A DNA stretch of 64,000 nucleotides from Burkholderiales bacterium (GTDB taxonomy: Bacteria > Pseudomonadota > Gammaproteobacteria > Burkholderiales > WYBJ01): assembly GCA_022841915.1 (NCBI GenBank), contig JALHQN010000001.1, forward strand, positions 310,001 through 374,000. Direction: 5' to 3'. The notes under the pieces were generated by a model, which had not been told where the DNA came from, did no database searches, and saw only the letters and a program-made list of their open reading frames with translations. The position numbers and the translations under genes were made by a program. Positions within the stretch are counted from its first letter, which is position 1, and each line of letters starts with the position of its first letter. Positions 32,152 through 41,234 of the stretch are shown piece by piece.

Positions 32152-33152
32152 CCAATGCGATCATGACTCGAAGATGGCTCGTCTGCTGCATGACCTTCGC
32201 CGCAGCCACCTCGGGCGCCCAAGCGGCGCAACCGAGCAATGCGTCGACCGACTTCCCCAGCCGCCCGGTGCGTCTCGTCGTGGGCTTGCCTGCGGGCGGC
32301 TCGACCGACGTCGTCGCTCGCGTCGTCGGGACCGGCCTTGCCGAAACCCTGCGCCAGAACGTCGTCGTGGACAACCGTGTCGGCCGTTCCGGCATCGTTG
32401 CCGGCGAGCGGATCGCGAAACAAGGGTCCGCGGACGGCCATACCCTGTTGTTCCACGCGAGCTTCTACAGCGAGATCCTGGCATCGGTCGAGGGCACCCT
32501 GCCCTACGACCCGATGGGCGATTTCACACCCGTCACGCTCGTCACCAAGATACCGAATGTGCTGGTCGTCCATCCCGGCGTGCCGGCGCACAACGTTGCG
32601 GAACTCGTCGCCCACGCCAAGAGCCGGCCTAAGCCACTCCACTACGCATCGTCGGGAAACGGATCCTCGGCACATTTGTCCATGGAGTTGTTCAAGCAGC
32701 GCGCTAAGGTCGCAGCCGAGCACGTCCCCTACAAAGGCGTGCCGCAAGCGCTGATCGATCTGTTCAGCGGGCAGATGAGTGTCATGTTCGGCAACATCCC
32801 CGGGCAACTTCCTCACCTGCGTAGCGGCAAGCTGCGAGCGCTTGCGGTCACCTCGCTGGACCGCAGCTTCCAGTTGCCGGATGTCCCGACCATGCACGAG
32901 GCCGGTATACCGGGATTCGAGATCACGGTCTGGTATGGTGTGCTGGCGCCCACGCAGACGCCGCCCGCCCTGGTGCAGAAGCTCGATGCCGCCATCATCA
33001 AGACCCTGGAGCGGCCTGAGGTGGCAGCGCGGATGATGGAACACGGCGCCAAGCCTCAGCCGCTGCCCGCTCAGTCTTTCAATTCGTTCCGCCGGGCCGA
33101 AACCGCCAAGTGGACCCAACTCGTGCGCGACGCCGGCATCAGGACGAACTAG
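32148..33152 (+). CDS. Bug/TctC-type periplasmic solute receptor
   Basis: 334 residues from the ATG inside the oxygenase stop codon; a second ATG five codons on is also possible. Signal peptide ends GAQAAQ. Family marks: FPSRPVRLVVGLPAGGSTDV, VVVDNRVGRSGIVAGERIA, HVPYKGVPQALIDLFSGQ, LAPTQTPPALVQKLDAA. Translational coupling with the oxygenase suggests that it binds the oxygenase substrate or product, or a related carboxylate. No TctAB transporter genes nearby. Confidence 0.9.
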   Translation: MTNAIMTRRWLVCCMTFAAATSGAQAAQPSNASTDFPSRPVRLVVGLPAGGSTDVVARVVGTGLAETLRQNVVVDNRVGRSGIVAGERIAKQGSADGHTLLFHASFYSEILASVEGTLPYDPMGDFTPVTLVTKIPNVLVVHPGVPAHNVAELVAHAKSRPKPLHYASSGNGSSAHLSMELFKQRAKVAAEHVPYKGVPQALIDLFSGQMSVMFGNIPGQLPHLRSGKLRALAVTSLDRSFQLPDVPTMHEAGIPGFEITVWYGVLAPTQTPPALVQKLDAAIIKTLERPEVAARMMEHGAKPQPLPAQSFNSFRRAETAKWTQLVRDAGIRTN

Positions 33153-33184
33153 GGAGAACGGCTGCGTCCGATGCGGCGTGCGGT

Positions 33185-34081
33185 CTAGCGGAACTTGTTC
33201 TGGTGCGGTCCGATCATGTCGCCCCGGAACGATCCCGCACCGCGGCCGACGACATCGCCCCGGGAACGCGCAGAACGGTCTTCCTCCGTACGATCCGCGC
33301 CCACCATCGAATCGAGCAGGATTTCCTGGTAGTTGCCGATTTCGACATCCAGACATACGGCGAGGTCTTTGCGATCGACGGTCCAGACGCGGATGTCGAA
33401 CGAAAAGCTCCAATCGCGGGCGTCGACACCGGTATACGCTGCCGAGAATCTGTCGAACTTGTTGTTCAATGGGGCGCGACGCACGTCGGTGCCCTCGCCT
33501 TCCAACAGGAATAGCAGCGGCCGGGGCAATCGATAATAGTGTCCTTCGTAGGAAAAACTGTAGATGCGGGCAAACTGCTTGGCTTCGTCGGGGTTCGTCA
33601 CTTTGCCATCCTTGTCGACGAACAAGCCTCGACGAAGGGTACGCTCTATCCGGTTAGGCGGCATGCTGCCACGAGCGACATCCGACGCATAACGTCGGTC
33701 GAACTCTCCACCTTGTGTCGCTTTGTCCGCCGCCGTACGGGCGTCGGCCAAGGCCTTCTCGGCGCTGCTCAATATTTTTTCTGCAGCCACTAATTTCGCT
33801 TGCGCCTGTGCTTGCGCTTCAGTGTCAGCAGCGACGAAAGCAGCCTGGGCGATGCTCATGTCGTGTTCAGCTCGCAGCCTTAGCTTCTCTGCATCCATGA
33901 CTTTGCGCTTCGCCGCTTCGATTCGGTCAGCATTTGACGTTTCGCTCGCCTCATCAGAGGTCCCATCCACACCCATGAGGTCCGGCCTGTACTCCAATCC
34001 GCCAAACCTCTTCCCGAACAACCAGACGCGTGTCGGTGTAAAGAACGTATCGAACTCAGTTGCAGTGTGAGAGATAGGCAC
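33185..34081 (-). CDS. Uncharacterised protein downstream of the YcaO-TfuA operon
   Basis: 298 residues, GTG start with GGAGG 7 bases upstream. Three parts: a non-helical N-terminus (about 1-40), an Ala/Glu/Lys-rich helix, probably coiled coil, at about 52-125 (ADTEAQAQAQAKLVAAEK), and a folded C-terminal half (YSFSYEGHYYRLPRPLLFLL, RDWSFSFDIRVWTVDRKDL) ending in an Arg/Gly-rich tail (SRGDVVGRGAGSFRG). No family recognised. It follows the four-gene operon but is separated by a strong terminator, so it may be expressed separately; it could be a substrate or partner of the modification enzymes, which is inference. Confidence 0.7.
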   Translation of the reverse strand: MPISHTATEFDTFFTPTRVWLFGKRFGGLEYRPDLMGVDGTSDEASETSNADRIEAAKRKVMDAEKLRLRAEHDMSIAQAAFVAADTEAQAQAQAKLVAAEKILSSAEKALADARTAADKATQGGEFDRRYASDVARGSMPPNRIERTLRRGLFVDKDGKVTNPDEAKQFARIYSFSYEGHYYRLPRPLLFLLEGEGTDVRRAPLNNKFDRFSAAYTGVDARDWSFSFDIRVWTVDRKDLAVCLDVEIGNYQEILLDSMVGADRTEEDRSARSRGDVVGRGAGSFRGDMIGPHQNKFR

Positions 34082-34103
34082 TGAACCGCCTCCTAGATCA
34101 ATT

Positions 34104-34134
34104 AAAAAAAGCGCGCAAACCGAGCTTCGCGCGC
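34104..34134 (-). terminator. Rho-independent terminator of the YcaO-TfuA operon
   Basis: On the minus strand: GCGCGCGAA, loop GCTCGG, TTTGCGCGC, then seven T. A 9-pair stem with one G-U. It lies 14 bases after the stop of the HExxH protein and before the 298-residue gene, closing the operon or attenuating readthrough. Confidence 0.85.
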
Positions 34135-34148
34135 ACGTGATGCCGACC

Positions 34149-35417
34149 TTAGTCCATCCGCCTCCTGAACATCCGCTGCCCTCTTCCGAACCTGAACGTA
34201 ATGTCCCGCCATTCCATGCTCGAGATAATGATGTTCCGTCCCGCGCCCTGGTAGCGTCTCGAATCGACGTCTAGCAGTTCGGCCGCCACGTCTTCGTAGC
34301 GCAGATCCCACGACAAGCGACGCCATGTCGCCGCCAGGCACCGCCCCATGTAATCGCGGGCATCGCGCAGCGCCTGCTTGAACCCCTCGCGATTGCGCGC
34401 GTAGCACAGGTCGAAGGCGGCCTGCACTCTTCGCTCGTCCGCGGCGTGCAGTTCCGGCCGAGAGAATTTGTCCAACTCGCGGCTGATCAATCCATCCTGC
34501 ACCAGGAGCGCCTGAAAAACATCCACCATCATGTCGAAGACAGCACCCGTAAGCGGCAAGCTCATGGCATGGCGCTCAGGCTGCGTGAGCCGCTCCACCG
34601 GCGTGGAGAAATCCGGCACGTCGCCGAGCTTCATCGAGTTGCTCGCTAGTCTGATCTGCTTGGTCTCGGACAACTCCCCGATACGGTTCAGTTCGTTGGG
34701 CAGATAGAGATTGCCTCCGGTACGCTCGAGCAAGCGATCCAGCACCGATTCGAAGTGCATGACAGCTACCATCGCGACGCAATCCGCCGCCGATTCGTGA
34801 AACGCGTGATAAGTGGCCGTGGCCTTACCCGGCGGGGGAGTTCCGAGCAGCGCATAGAGGAGCGAATGACCGAACTCATGCGCGAGCACGTCGAAGTTCA
34901 GGCAGAAGGGCTGGCGATCGACCCCCTCGATCTCGGCAAAGCCGGTCTCGATGAAACCGAATCCGGAATGGGCGTTGTCCCACTCGACGATAGGCACGAG
35001 TTCCAGACGCCGTCGGTCTCGGGACGAGAAGTGCCAAGACAACTCCTCTCCCAGGTAGTCCTCCCAGATGTCGAGCACGAATCGAATCGTGCCGTACATG
35101 TGGGCTGCCATGAACTCGCGGGTGCCCGGCTCGAGATGGTCGAAGTGGCCGTCCGGTCCCGCCACGACAGGAGGATGCATCGGTCCGCGCCAAGGCGGCA
35201 GATAGGGGTACTCGTAGTGCTTGTCCTTGCCGATCGCATCCACGACATACATGCGCTCGTCGGAAGGTCCCGGCCCGATGCTCCCCGGTGGGCGCCCGAT
35301 CCAGACGGTCTCCGGCGTCTGCGATGCGACCTGCAAGGGAAGCTGGGCGTAAAGCCGGAAGCGTGTTCCTTCGCGCTCGGCGCGAGCCCCCCGCATTGGC
35401 GGCGATCGATCACGCAT
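34149..35417 (-). CDS. HExxH metallopeptidase-like protein of the YcaO-TfuA operon
   Basis: 422 residues. Contains HEFGHSLLYALL (zinc His180, Glu181, His184) followed after 23 residues by HESAAD, whose Glu208 fits the third ligand of gluzincins (thermolysin-like or M36-like clan). No signal peptide, so probably cytosolic. Its ATG begins directly at the end of the tfuA stop, so expression is coupled. In RiPP loci such enzymes remove leader peptides or mature the product; equally it could be a dedicated processing factor. Not assignable to a named peptidase family by eye. Confidence 0.75.
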   Translation of the reverse strand: MRDRSPPMRGARAEREGTRFRLYAQLPLQVASQTPETVWIGRPPGSIGPGPSDERMYVVDAIGKDKHYEYPYLPPWRGPMHPPVVAGPDGHFDHLEPGTREFMAAHMYGTIRFVLDIWEDYLGEELSWHFSSRDRRRLELVPIVEWDNAHSGFGFIETGFAEIEGVDRQPFCLNFDVLAHEFGHSLLYALLGTPPPGKATATYHAFHESAADCVAMVAVMHFESVLDRLLERTGGNLYLPNELNRIGELSETKQIRLASNSMKLGDVPDFSTPVERLTQPERHAMSLPLTGAVFDMMVDVFQALLVQDGLISRELDKFSRPELHAADERRVQAAFDLCYARNREGFKQALRDARDYMGRCLAATWRRLSWDLRYEDVAAELLDVDSRRYQGAGRNIIISSMEWRDITFRFGRGQRMFRRRMD

Positions 35418-36719
35418 CTAGGCCCCCCGAACCTCGGACTCGGGCGAGATACCGAGAGCCTTGCGATACACATATTCGTGGAAAACAGCCTGATGAAATG
35501 CGCCCCTGCTCGAATAACCTGTCGCATCGATGTAGCGGTCGAGATCTTCCGGGATCTCTATGCCCATGCATTCGGAGAAGTACCAATCCTCCAGTTGCAG
35601 CAACTCGATACCGTCGAACGATGCCACCCGAGGCAGATCGCCTGCCTCGCTCAAGCAGACCTGCTTTCGCTGGGCGCGTGCGAGCAGCGATGCATGCCTT
35701 CCGTCGGCGTGCAGCCTGCTCAGAATCCGGTGCTCGATCACCAGGCGAGGAAGCTCGCTCTTGGCCTTCGCCAGCGCCTGCGCCCGCGCTCGCTCAGCCA
35801 GGATTGTGTCGGTGTCCCTGGCCAGAGGGACGACAGGCGCTGCCTCACGAGCGGGGCCACGCTCGAACAACGATCGTTCGGCGTCCCGCCATTCGCGCAG
35901 GAACACATCGCCTGCCAGGCGCAGCTCGTCGAGCACCTGCTCGTCGTCGTGCCCATGGCCCGAAGCAGCCGAATGGGTGACCAAGGCATGACGCCAGGCA
36001 GTCGTGTGTTCGAAACGAAAGCGTGGGCCAGGGGCCGGACTGTCCGATGCAAGGTAAGCGCGCATCTCTTCGACGAGTTCGAGTGCATCCGCTCGTTTCT
36101 GATTGATGCGCCCCTGCGGCAGCCACGTGCGCAATGCTTCCAGCGTTCGAGGCGATAGAAGCTCTTGCGCAGCATTCTTCAGCACCGCGTCGTAGCTGCG
36201 ATCCGGATAGAACAGAGCCTTGCCGATCCGCACAAGGGCCGTCCGCGCATTCGCATCGATCTGTCCGGTGCGCTCGGCTTCGGCCAAGGTGACACGAATG
36301 TTGATCATGGCCTCGGAGCCGGCCAGATAGCCGCTCTCCGGCGGCCCATGCACGACCGCGACCTCGTCGTCGTCCTCGAAGGGTTCGGTGTAGGGTGCAA
36401 GCACCCCTGCTCGATACGCCTCGAATATCCGACCTACGCCGCACATGCCGAAGGACACGAGTTCGGCCGCCCGGAGGGCCCCCATGCTCGCGGCGCCATA
36501 CACGCGCACGCCTCGATCCATCGCCCAGAGGATTTCCTTGTGCCAGACCGCCGGCGCCCACTGGAAATAGCCGTCGATGATACCGATCGCCCGGGGCTGG
36601 AGGAGGCTGACGACGCGCAACACATCGCCCTGCTTGGCAGGCGGCAGCCAAACGGCCTCGGGGAGCTTCTCGCGATCACCGGGCAAAAGCGTGGGGCCGG
36701 CAAAGATGCAGCAGGTCAT
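35418..36719 (-). CDS. TfuA-domain protein, YcaO partner
   Basis: 433 residues. The TfuA core is clear at about 5-140: FAGPTLLPGD, ALRVVSLLQPRAIGIIDGYF-like strand (VVSLLQPRAIGIIDGYFQWA), VYGAASMGALRAAEL, GMCGVGRIFEAYRAGVLAP and DDDEVAVVHGPPE. TfuA proteins help YcaO enzymes install backbone thioamides, probably by delivering sulfide. The C-terminal 290 residues are helical and of unknown function, making it longer than minimal TfuA proteins. ATG overlaps the ycaO stop (ATGA). Context fixes the assignment. Confidence 0.88.
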   Translation of the reverse strand: MTCCIFAGPTLLPGDREKLPEAVWLPPAKQGDVLRVVSLLQPRAIGIIDGYFQWAPAVWHKEILWAMDRGVRVYGAASMGALRAAELVSFGMCGVGRIFEAYRAGVLAPYTEPFEDDDEVAVVHGPPESGYLAGSEAMINIRVTLAEAERTGQIDANARTALVRIGKALFYPDRSYDAVLKNAAQELLSPRTLEALRTWLPQGRINQKRADALELVEEMRAYLASDSPAPGPRFRFEHTTAWRHALVTHSAASGHGHDDEQVLDELRLAGDVFLREWRDAERSLFERGPAREAAPVVPLARDTDTILAERARAQALAKAKSELPRLVIEHRILSRLHADGRHASLLARAQRKQVCLSEAGDLPRVASFDGIELLQLEDWYFSECMGIEIPEDLDRYIDATGYSSRGAFHQAVFHEYVYRKALGISPESEVRGA

Positions 36720-37978
36720 AACGGCAGCGCCCCTGCCTTGCGGGCTCGCCTGCCCGGCACGTAAGCCGTGTCGCCGAAGGACATGGGCCCCTCGAGGCCA
36801 GGCACCACGACGCGCACCACAGGAATGCCAATCGCGTCGCGCGACAGGTCGACGACGAGCGCCTCTGTAATGCCCACTGAACGTAGCCTGGCCAGTATCC
36901 ATCGCACGTCGGCACTGAGGCTCATGGACTGGAAAGTAGGCACCAGTTGAAAACTTCGACGGGCCTGCGCAAGGTGCGTGCGTCGCAGCATCGCCGTGCG
37001 ACGCTGGCTACGAGCGTCCGGGTCATACCACTGCGCGAGATAGTCGTCCCGCGAGCCCGTAATGTAAGTGGTACGTGCCTGCACCGCCTCGGTCAGCGCG
37101 CGCAGCAGTGCGACAGGGCGCGCAGGGTGACAGCCGGATCCGACCTCGGGGTCGGCGGTCTCATCGGTGCCATCCAGGAGTTGGCACACGAAGCTCGCCA
37201 CGCCCACGTCGCTGGTGATGTCCCAGACATGGACTTGCAGCCCACATGCCTGCAGCTTTGCAATCAGCGTCTGGCACCCCACGTCGTCGATGGTAGCGAG
37301 ATCCAGCATGCGATCGGCCTGCGCAGAGGGCGAAGCGAGTTCCCACAGCGTGCGAGCATCCCGCTCGATCACTTCGCACAGCGCATGCAGGATGGCTTCG
37401 GTGCTGTGGTTCCCCGACGCCAAGCCGTTGGAACTGGCCTGGAAGTATCCGCTTCCCGGAGGAAGAGGCAGCGTGTAGTTGGTGCTGACCAGCTCGTTCG
37501 GCACCCAGACGGCACCCGCACCGAGCAGATCTGCCGCTTCGATCCAGAACACCGGTGCCTTGGGATCGAACGGGACTGCGCCGGTGCGAGGCAAGGCGGC
37601 CACGTCCACCATCCGGTGTTCTCCGCGCATCTCCTCCAGACTGGCGAACTTGAGCGGACGGATGATGCGTTCCGCGTGCCAGACTTCGATCGCTTCCATG
37701 ATGCCCGAGGCCTTGGCCGCCTCGAGCGTCAACCCCTTGCCCTGAAACACGGCCAAGGAGCGGGCGTTGGGCCGACACACGGTAACCACGGGGACAGCAA
37801 GCCGATCTAGGCCCGTGACGTTGGCGACACGCGTAATGCCGAAGGTCGTGAAGTAGGGCTTTACCCGAGCAATGGTCTCGGCCGGAGAGACGGTACGGTG
37901 TGTGCCGTCGAAGTAACGCTTCGGCACCTCGCAGGATGCCCACCCCCCCGGGGAGCCGCCTTGATACGGGTGATTCAT
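36716..37978 (-). CDS. YcaO-domain ATP-dependent peptide/protein-modifying enzyme
   Basis: 420 residues. YcaO enzymes activate backbone amides with ATP to form azolines or, with TfuA, thioamides. ATP-site motifs are present: KGLTLEAAKASGIMEAIE (82-99), SSNGLASGNHSTEAILHAL with CEVIERD (182-207), and RPVALLRALTEAVQAR followed by TGSRDD. The C-terminus PVVRVVVPGLEGP is also typical, though it ends without the proline-rich tail of azoline-forming enzymes. Overlaps the upstream and downstream genes by 4 bases each, hence a tight operon. No short precursor peptide is obvious. Confidence 0.92.
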   Translation of the reverse strand: MNHPYQGGSPGGWASCEVPKRYFDGTHRTVSPAETIARVKPYFTTFGITRVANVTGLDRLAVPVVTVCRPNARSLAVFQGKGLTLEAAKASGIMEAIEVWHAERIIRPLKFASLEEMRGEHRMVDVAALPRTGAVPFDPKAPVFWIEAADLLGAGAVWVPNELVSTNYTLPLPPGSGYFQASSNGLASGNHSTEAILHALCEVIERDARTLWELASPSAQADRMLDLATIDDVGCQTLIAKLQACGLQVHVWDITSDVGVASFVCQLLDGTDETADPEVGSGCHPARPVALLRALTEAVQARTTYITGSRDDYLAQWYDPDARSQRRTAMLRRTHLAQARRSFQLVPTFQSMSLSADVRWILARLRSVGITEALVVDLSRDAIGIPVVRVVVPGLEGPMSFGDTAYVPGRRARKAGALPL

Positions 37979-40900
37979 GAACTCGATCCTTGGATCGCCT
38001 TGGCATCCTGCAGCGCAGGTGTATCGGCATCCTTGCCCCGCACTGTTTCAAGGGACTCATGCATCTCCACGCCCTCTCGTGGACCACGGCCACCACGCAA
38101 CCGGCTCGAGGACTGCACTGCCCGCTGCTCCAAAGAGCGCGCACCTTGGGCCCGTGCGCATGCGATCGACTGCTGGAATCTGCCCTCCGCATCGTCGGTG
38201 CGATCGAGCGCCAAGAAGATTTCTCCCTCCCTGCGATACAACTCCGCGTCCCAGAAAACGATGCCGTGTCCCTGTGCAATACCGAACGCATCGCTCACGG
38301 TCTGCTGTGCTTCGGCGTAGCGTCCCGCCAGCGCTTGCACTTGCGCGAGCATCTCGTAATACAAGGCGAAATCGTGCGGCGTGTCGGCTGCCCGCTCCGA
38401 TTTGATCCCATCGAGCATCTGGGCCAACCCTTCGTTTACCCTACCTTGCAGGGCGCGCGCCCAACCACAGAAGAAGTTGCCCTTGGCATAGAAAACCTTC
38501 AAACGCTGTTCCTTCGCAAACGACGCGAGTTCCATGGCTTGTCTCTCGACCTGCTCGTAGTTGCGTTTGAACTTCTGCAGCACCAGAGCGTAGTCCATGG
38601 CATGCACCCGACTGCCCACGTGCGAAAGTTGCGCCGCCCAGTCGAGCGCGGCCTCCGCGCGAGCATCCGCGAATTCGTAATCGCCCAGCATCCAAAGCGA
38701 CAGCGCCGACTCTCCAAGCGCGCAGACCTTTGCGTCGTGCCCACCGAACAAGCCCGAATGGACACTATCGCGCGCCGGGTCGTAGAGTGCCAATCCCGCC
38801 TCGGTATGTTGAAGGCATGCTTCGTGGCTGCCGATCATGTACAACGTGGCCCACTGACAGTGGTGCGCCTGTACCGTCAGATCCGGCTTACCCAGCGTCT
38901 GCGCCAACGATATCAGTTTGTCCGCTCGCTTCAGCCCGGCGCGGTGATCCATCGTCGTGCGCCACCATCCCCAATGCGCGATGAAGTGAAGCGGCGACTG
39001 CGGCGTTTCCTGGCACAACTCGAGTGCGCGCGTATACAGGTCGGTCACTTCTCGGGTACCCGCCCCTTGCGTCGTGATCAGGACCGGGCCGAGAGCTAGC
39101 TTAAGCGCGAGCTCCTGCTCCAATCGCAACGTGTCTTCTTCGATCGCGGGCAACAATGCGAGGCCACGTCGAATATGCACAATCGCCTCCACGTACTCGC
39201 ACCGCTGGCTTGCATGGCGGCCGGCGACGAGCCATGCCGCGACGGCCTTCGTTGCATCGCCGGCTTCGGTCCAATGATGCGCCAGTACTTCGGGCTCGTC
39301 CTCCCCCGTTTGGGCGAAGTGCCGCTCGATCGCCTCTGCTACGCGACGATGGACTTCCGGACGATCCCGTCGCGGTACGCGATCGTAAGCCGCAGCCTGC
39401 ACCAAGGCGTGGCGAAATACATAGCGAGCATCCTGCTCGGCATCGGTTGCGCCGCTGGCTTCGTCTGCAGGCGATCGCGTTCCATGCGGCACCCGGCTCA
39501 CCAGGCCATCTCGGCGCAATCGGCGCAACCCCTCGATCAGACGGCTGCGGTCGCCTCGATATACCCGTGCTAGCAGCAGATAAGAAAACTCGCGGCCGAT
39601 GACGCTTGCGATCTCGGCCACGAGGCTCGCGGGACCGACCTGGTCCAACCGCGCGCTCAACAGGCCAGCCAGCGTCGGCGGCGGCGTATTGTGCTGCACT
39701 GTCCCGCCCGCCTCGGTCACGGCCTTCGTCAGTTCCTCGATGAAGATCGGCACGCCGTCCGTCAGACGCGCGATCTGTTCGACCGTTGTGCGGTCGAGCG
39801 TTGAACCACTGATCGCGTCGATCAATGCGACCGTGTCCTCCCGGGTCAGCCCCGTCAGACGGGGAATCTCCACATGCGGCTCGCCGAACCAGGCGGGTGC
39901 ATAATCGGGTCGAGCAGTTGCTAGCAGGAGTACTCGCAGGTCCGACAGGGCATAGACGAGGTTACGCAAGAACTCCTCGGTCGTCGGATCGGCCCAGTGC
40001 AAGTCCTCGAAAAGCAGTACCACCGGCTGCTCGCGGGATCTGTCTCGCAAGTAATGCAGCAGAACCTCGCCCAGCCTTTCGCGCTGCCGACGAGGGCTCA
40101 GAGCCGGCATCGGGTACCGCTCGTCTTCCCCCAAGGAAAGCAGGTTCGCGAACAACGCGACGGCCATGGGCTTGTCGTCCGCGCTGCCATACCAGGAGGC
40201 AAGCTTGTCGAACCGCACATGCGTGTGCTCCTCGGAAGCGATCTGAGCCGCGCGTCGGATATGCTCCATCACCGGATGCAAGGCGGTATTCGAGTAAAGC
40301 GGTTCGCACTGAAACTGAAGCAACGCCATCCGCCTACCTTCGAGGCGGCACAGCACTTCCTGCGCCAATCTGGATTTGCCTATGCCAGGCTCGCCACTGA
40401 TCACGACCACCTTGCCGTGACCTGCCTCCAGTTCGGGCCATAAGCTGAGCACCCGCTCGATCTCAGTGGTCCGCCCAATGAGGGGAGCGATGTGTTCATC
40501 CCCAGGGAAACGGATCGGCCGGTCACGCACCTTCACCGCTTGCCACACAGGCTCGGGCCGCGGAAACCCCTTGAGGGTGCGTTCACCGAGATCGTCGAAC
40601 TCGACCCGCTTTCGGGCGATCAGGCGTGTACGGGCGCAAACCAGAATGTCGCCAGCGCTCGCCATCGACTGGAGACGTTGGGCCAGGACGGTCGTGGACC
40701 CGTGTATGGGCACATGACCGTCGGGCCCCGGACTGTCGGTGATGACGAGGCCGGTCGCTATGCCGACACGAGCCCGAAGCACTTCGCCGGCGAACGGTGG
40801 GCGCAGCGCCAATCGAGGAATCCGCTCGATCATCCTGGTCGCGGCCAGAACGGCGTTCACCGCATCATCCTCGTTGGCCTGTGGGTGGCCGAACACCGCC

Positions 40901-41088
40901 AATATGCCATCACCCAAAAATTGAGTGACGCGCCCGCCGAACAATTCGATGACCTTCGCGCACGAAGAGGTGAAGAGCCGCTCTACGTCCCGTGAGGCCT
41001 CCTCCTCGTCGGCTCGGATGAAACGGGCGCTGTCCACCATGTCGCAAAAGAGCACGGTGACATGCCTGCGTTCCGACCTAGCCTCCAT
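37975..41088 (-). CDS. Cyclase-homology / AAA ATPase / TPR regulator
   Basis: 1,037 residues, first gene of the operon. Class III nucleotidyl-cyclase domain at 8-185 with both metal Asp (LFCDMVDSAR, Asp16; FLGDGILAVFG, Asp60). The usual substrate Lys is Gln56 and the usual catalytic Asn of GxxVNxAxR is Val134, though Arg138 is kept, so activity is doubtful. Then a STAND-like ATPase (Walker A GEPGIGKSR 232-240, Walker B VVLLFEDLHWAD) and a long TPR-like C-terminus (about 600-1000). A signal-transducing or scaffold role, possibly sensing substrate of the modification enzymes, is inference. Confidence 0.85.
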   Translation of the reverse strand: MEARSERRHVTVLFCDMVDSARFIRADEEEASRDVERLFTSSCAKVIELFGGRVTQFLGDGILAVFGHPQANEDDAVNAVLAATRMIERIPRLALRPPFAGEVLRARVGIATGLVITDSPGPDGHVPIHGSTTVLAQRLQSMASAGDILVCARTRLIARKRVEFDDLGERTLKGFPRPEPVWQAVKVRDRPIRFPGDEHIAPLIGRTTEIERVLSLWPELEAGHGKVVVISGEPGIGKSRLAQEVLCRLEGRRMALLQFQCEPLYSNTALHPVMEHIRRAAQIASEEHTHVRFDKLASWYGSADDKPMAVALFANLLSLGEDERYPMPALSPRRQRERLGEVLLHYLRDRSREQPVVLLFEDLHWADPTTEEFLRNLVYALSDLRVLLLATARPDYAPAWFGEPHVEIPRLTGLTREDTVALIDAISGSTLDRTTVEQIARLTDGVPIFIEELTKAVTEAGGTVQHNTPPPTLAGLLSARLDQVGPASLVAEIASVIGREFSYLLLARVYRGDRSRLIEGLRRLRRDGLVSRVPHGTRSPADEASGATDAEQDARYVFRHALVQAAAYDRVPRRDRPEVHRRVAEAIERHFAQTGEDEPEVLAHHWTEAGDATKAVAAWLVAGRHASQRCEYVEAIVHIRRGLALLPAIEEDTLRLEQELALKLALGPVLITTQGAGTREVTDLYTRALELCQETPQSPLHFIAHWGWWRTTMDHRAGLKRADKLISLAQTLGKPDLTVQAHHCQWATLYMIGSHEACLQHTEAGLALYDPARDSVHSGLFGGHDAKVCALGESALSLWMLGDYEFADARAEAALDWAAQLSHVGSRVHAMDYALVLQKFKRNYEQVERQAMELASFAKEQRLKVFYAKGNFFCGWARALQGRVNEGLAQMLDGIKSERAADTPHDFALYYEMLAQVQALAGRYAEAQQTVSDAFGIAQGHGIVFWDAELYRREGEIFLALDRTDDAEGRFQQSIACARAQGARSLEQRAVQSSSRLRGGRGPREGVEMHESLETVRGKDADTPALQDAKAIQGSSS

Positions 41089-41234
41089 GTCGCGACCTCG
41101 CTGCCCTCGGGCTCGAGACTGCTCGACACATGGGTGGAAGATAGAAAGCGTTCAGCAAGGCGCTCCCCGCTATAAATGCGGCATGTATGTTTTGCCTGCA
41201 ATAATATGCGCTTCTATACAATTCTGGTGGTGCC
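41089..41234. promoter_or_regulatory. Divergent promoter region between cyclase-like gene and Crp/Fnr gene
   Basis: 146 bases, AT-richer than the surroundings. A plus-strand pair TTGCCT (41192-41197) and TATACA (41215-41220) is spaced 17 bases. An imperfect inverted pair TGCGGCA...TGCCTGCA spans 41177-41200 and could be the binding site of the adjacent regulator. Assignment is tentative. Confidence 0.4.
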
